Assembly (NCBI GenBank): GCA_945983195.1
Contig: CAMFSS010000082.1
Location: forward strand, 1-8,252
DNA from: an uncultured Prevotellaceae bacterium
GTDB taxonomy: Bacteria; Bacteroidota; Bacteroidia; Bacteroidales; Muribaculaceae
Direction: 5' to 3'
DNA length: 8,252 bases
This document shows positions 7,401 through 8,252 of the stretch, one piece after another; the first letter of the stretch is position 1, and every line of letters begins with the position of its first letter. Made by a program: the position numbers and the translations under genes. A model generated the notes under the pieces. The model was not told where the DNA came from. It searched no databases and saw only the letters and a list, made by a program, of their open reading frames with translations.

Positions 7401-8024
7401 GACGGCGACAAAGTGAACGAATCGCCGATGGTGATAGCGCAAGTGTTCGACAAATCGGGAATCAACATATCGAGCAACGGCATAGGTCACCAGATGTCGC
7501 TCACGCTCGACGGGAACGTGTTCTACAGCGACCTCGCGACATACTTCACCCCTGAAATCAGCAGCGGTGACACCGAAGGCAGCGGAGGAACCATCAACTA
7601 TCCGCTTGAGGGGCTAAGCGAGGGGGAACACACGCTGCGGCTGAAAGTGTGGGACTCATTTGCCAACTCATCTTCGAGCGAACTCAGCTTCAAAGTGGTG
7701 AACGGACTCACACCGAAGATGTTTGACGTGTATTCCACTGCCAACCCGGCAACTACGGAGGCAAATTTCTACATAAGCCACGACCGCCCCGAAGCGACCG
7801 TGACGGTACGTCTGAGCGTGTATAACCTAATGGGCAATGAGGTGTGGACGACCACACAGACCGGAAAGAGCGACATGTTCCGCTCGTTCCCGATCACATG
7901 GAACCTCACTGACATGGCAGGCCGCAGGGTACAGCGCGGAATCTACATCTACCGCGCCTACATCTCGACCGACGGCAAGCAGGAAGCCTCAAAATCAAGA
8001 AGAATCGCCGTGGCAGCACAGTGA
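4455..8024 (+). CDS. porU: type IX secretion system sortase PorU (C25 gingipain-family peptidase)
   Basis: A 1189-residue surface protease. PorU removes the C-terminal sorting domain of type IX cargo and joins the cargo to anionic lipopolysaccharide at the outer membrane. Residues 1-49 form a long signal peptide: a basic n-region, a hydrophobic stretch at about 29-48 and cleavage after ALA. The N-terminal region has the PorU-like GKWVKVKVSESGLYAIT. The C25 peptidase domain covers about residues 420-813, with the likely catalytic His674 in LHYIGHANT and Cys707 in YTATCEFTRHD, followed by SGGETLFLNGRGGAIALIST and the closing YSLIGDPAMRLAYP. Residues about 1090-1189 form an FlgD/Ig-like C-terminal domain ending in GIYIYRAYIS and SRRIAVAAQ. 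Length is close to the roughly 1160 residues of Porphyromonas PorU. I chose the ATG at 4455; an in-frame TTG at 4419 adds 12 residues to an already long n-region. PorV, the usual partner, is not in the remaining 228 bases. Confidence 0.94.
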   Translation: MTQITKHNNILTTQLAKLTAVIKAAGLRCVAVSAVAIMAMALFPLRALALSPDSYTTESKLSTGKWVKVKVSESGLYAITSATAKEWGFSDLSRVKVFGYGGAPINTLLNNDQIDDLPQVPTYRTEGRIVFYAQGPTTWSTTKNSDMNFVQVQHTYTTAGYYLITDREDITPQEMTRLNTPLSTSGEEVTSFTERLFHEQELYSPGETGNYLLGEDFRFTSTQTFKFTLPGRVEGSPVKVLTSFAAKATGSAASLLTFKCNGTQLESSTTDRIAAVSSSDNYTHCKLTNTVKTPDFDGENLEWTITFTNSGTVLNMARLDYITVNYERSLTATGTDFPFRYIGNTDVVLRLANATANTVVIDVTNTGNPQIAAEGSSGSTEVLLTPASSGPREYRAYSGESLPSPTLAGTVATQNLHGASTPDLIIISPTEFTTQAQRIASLHESMDSMRVTVIDPEKIYNEFSSGTPDIMAFRKMAKMFYDRGTDTEGHHLQHVLLFGRASYDNRRISQSAQGNRYPILPMWETQVGDYDNTSYGTDDFIAVLNDGSSENTLSDARFSTFCIGVGRMPVKSESEAKEVVDKLYSYVTGKDYGPWKNNIIMIADDGDNGIHMRQSDSALDNMKAMGGGNFVYNRIYLDAFTQSSDGSGNVYPAARKKMFQLLDDGALVLHYIGHANTVSWTHDGLLNNVDINSMYLKHYPLFYTATCEFTRHDANATSGGETLFLNGRGGAIALISTIRPTYISSNEIFTNSLSKNLFKRDAGNLYRRLGDIYRSAKNESVSYNNGVVTSYTDSNKLRYSLIGDPAMRLAYPSYEVRLESINDIAVSDDNMPDFKARQSITLKGAIYDTEGNKATNFNGTIIPTLYDAEQSVETNGNQAINEKEEIEKHVYQERAIKLAVAKDYVTNGEFSVKLNIPSEIAMPDSYDNYATAMVNFYASSDDGLEANGNNEQFFIYGFDETVEIDEEGPQIQKFVLNGDSFNDGDKVNESPMVIAQVFDKSGINISSNGIGHQMSLTLDGNVFYSDLATYFTPEISSGDTEGSGGTINYPLEGLSEGEHTLRLKVWDSFANSSSSELSFKVVNGLTPKMFDVYSTANPATTEANFYISHDRPEATVTVRLSVYNLMGNEVWTTTQTGKSDMFRSFPITWNLTDMAGRRVQRGIYIYRAYISTDGKQEASKSRRIAVAAQ

Positions 8025-8044
8025 CAGCAGCAATAACTGTCATT
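8020..8044 (+). terminator. weak stem-loop overlapping the porU stop codon
   Basis: TGACAG (8022-8027, containing the stop codon) pairs with CTGTCA (8037-8042) across a 9-base loop, and one G-T and one A-T pair extend it outward. No T run follows. A second hairpin, GGCACA/TGTGCC, lies at 8048-8053/8066-8071 with a 12-base loop. Either might slow transcription after porU, but neither is a classic intrinsic terminator. Confidence 0.25.
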
Positions 8045-8104
8045 AGGGGCACAAGAATTCAACGATGTGCCGGCTCGCATCACTTAACTACATGAATTTG
8101 CAGC

Positions 8105-8132
8105 AACAAAATTATTGTTGATAAATTTTGTT
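8105..8132. promoter_or_regulatory. 9-bp inverted repeat overlapping a predicted -33 element
   Basis: AACAAAATT (8105-8113) is mirrored perfectly by AATTTTGTT (8124-8132) with a 10-base spacer. The right arm covers the TTTTG at 8126-8130, the -33 candidate of the promoter at 8151-8158. An alternative nested stem CAACAA/TTGTTG (8104-8109/8115-8120) is also possible. Both arms are AT-rich, so chance is a real possibility. Confidence 0.35.
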
Positions 8133-8158
8133 TCTGCTCTCGATTTGCACTATCTTTG
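8126..8158 (+). promoter_or_regulatory. Bacteroidetes-type promoter in the first repeat copy
   Basis: TTTTG at 8126-8130 and TATCTTTG at 8151-8158 are separated by 20 bases, a good match to the TTTG-N(19-21)-TAnnTTTG promoter layout. The repeat supplies the -7 box, while the -33 box lies at its boundary with unique sequence. It points rightward, toward whatever follows the window; no gene starts before the edge. Confidence 0.65.
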
Positions 8159-8252
8159 TAGAAAATAGGCGGCATCTTGGCATAACCGCTCAAGTAAACT
8201 TGGCGTTTCTGCTCTCGATTTGCACTATCTTTGTAGAAGATAGGCGGCATCT
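8130..8252 (+). repeat. tandem promoter-bearing repeat, two 48-bp copies at 75-bp period, cut by window end
   Basis: Bases 8130-8177 and 8205-8252 are identical over 48 positions except for A8164 versus G8239. Each copy contains TTTGCACTATCTTTGTAGAA, including a TAnnTTTG -7 box at 8151-8158 and 8226-8233. The 27-base joining segment (8178-8204) carries the small palindrome CAAGTAAACTTG (8191-8202). In copy two the nearest TTG (8200-8202) is 23 bases from the -7 box, so its promoter is weaker by consensus. Because the window ends exactly with copy two, further copies may follow. Sequences around TTTGCACTATCTTTG are, from memory, common between genes in Bacteroidales genomes. Confidence 0.8.
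8226..8233 (+). promoter_or_regulatory. -7 box in the second repeat copy
   Basis: TATCTTTG repeats the box of copy one exactly. Its best upstream TTG is at 8200-8202, giving a 23-base spacer, longer than the usual 19-21, so activity is less certain than for copy one. Confidence 0.45.

Noticed and set aside
8130..8252. CRISPR-like layout (48-bp repeat, 27-bp spacer, repeat)
   Set aside because: Only two repeats and one spacer are visible, the repeat contains a promoter box and is long for a CRISPR repeat, the spacer has its own palindrome, and no cas gene is present.

Overview
The window looks like chromosomal DNA of a gut-type Bacteroidales bacterium, most likely near Muribaculaceae or Prevotella-like lineages; this placement is inferred. 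The pointers are Bacteroidetes-type promoter boxes (TAnnTTTG) with no clear Shine-Dalgarno sites, a BspA-like leucine-rich-repeat surface protein with a type IX-style C-terminal tail, a PorU-type sortase, and a dihydroorotase carrying the DDQVHFREPG form of its metal motif. All supported genes are on the + strand.

Layout: (1) 1-138, the 3' end of a tiny open frame that looks like a signal peptide plus about 27 residues. (2) 139-238, AT-rich leader with a promoter -7 box at 201-208. (3) 239-1633, a secreted BspA-type LRR protein with a tail resembling a type IX sorting domain. (4) 1634-2105, 472 bases without a gene: a GC-rich, hairpin-rich repeat-like element, then an AT-rich promoter region. 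(5) 2106-2870, a DPM1-like polyprenol-phosphate mannosyltransferase. (6) 2969-4345, dihydroorotase (pyrC). (7) 4455-8024, the type IX secretion sortase PorU. (8) 8025-8252, a noncoding stretch with several inverted repeats, ending in two copies of a 48-bp promoter-bearing repeat spaced 75 bp apart and cut by the window edge.

Functionally, the glycosyltransferase and pyrC are housekeeping genes that are probably co-transcribed (98-bp gap, no terminator seen). PorU processes proteins exported by the type IX system and attaches them to the cell surface. The LRR protein has the kind of tail PorU recognises, so it is a plausible client, although nothing in the DNA links the two genes directly. I see no clearly new system here. 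The most notable signals are an abrupt GC step inside the LRR gene (about 42% to 62%, counted by hand), the promoter-bearing tandem repeat at the right edge, and the hairpin cluster at 1634-1985.
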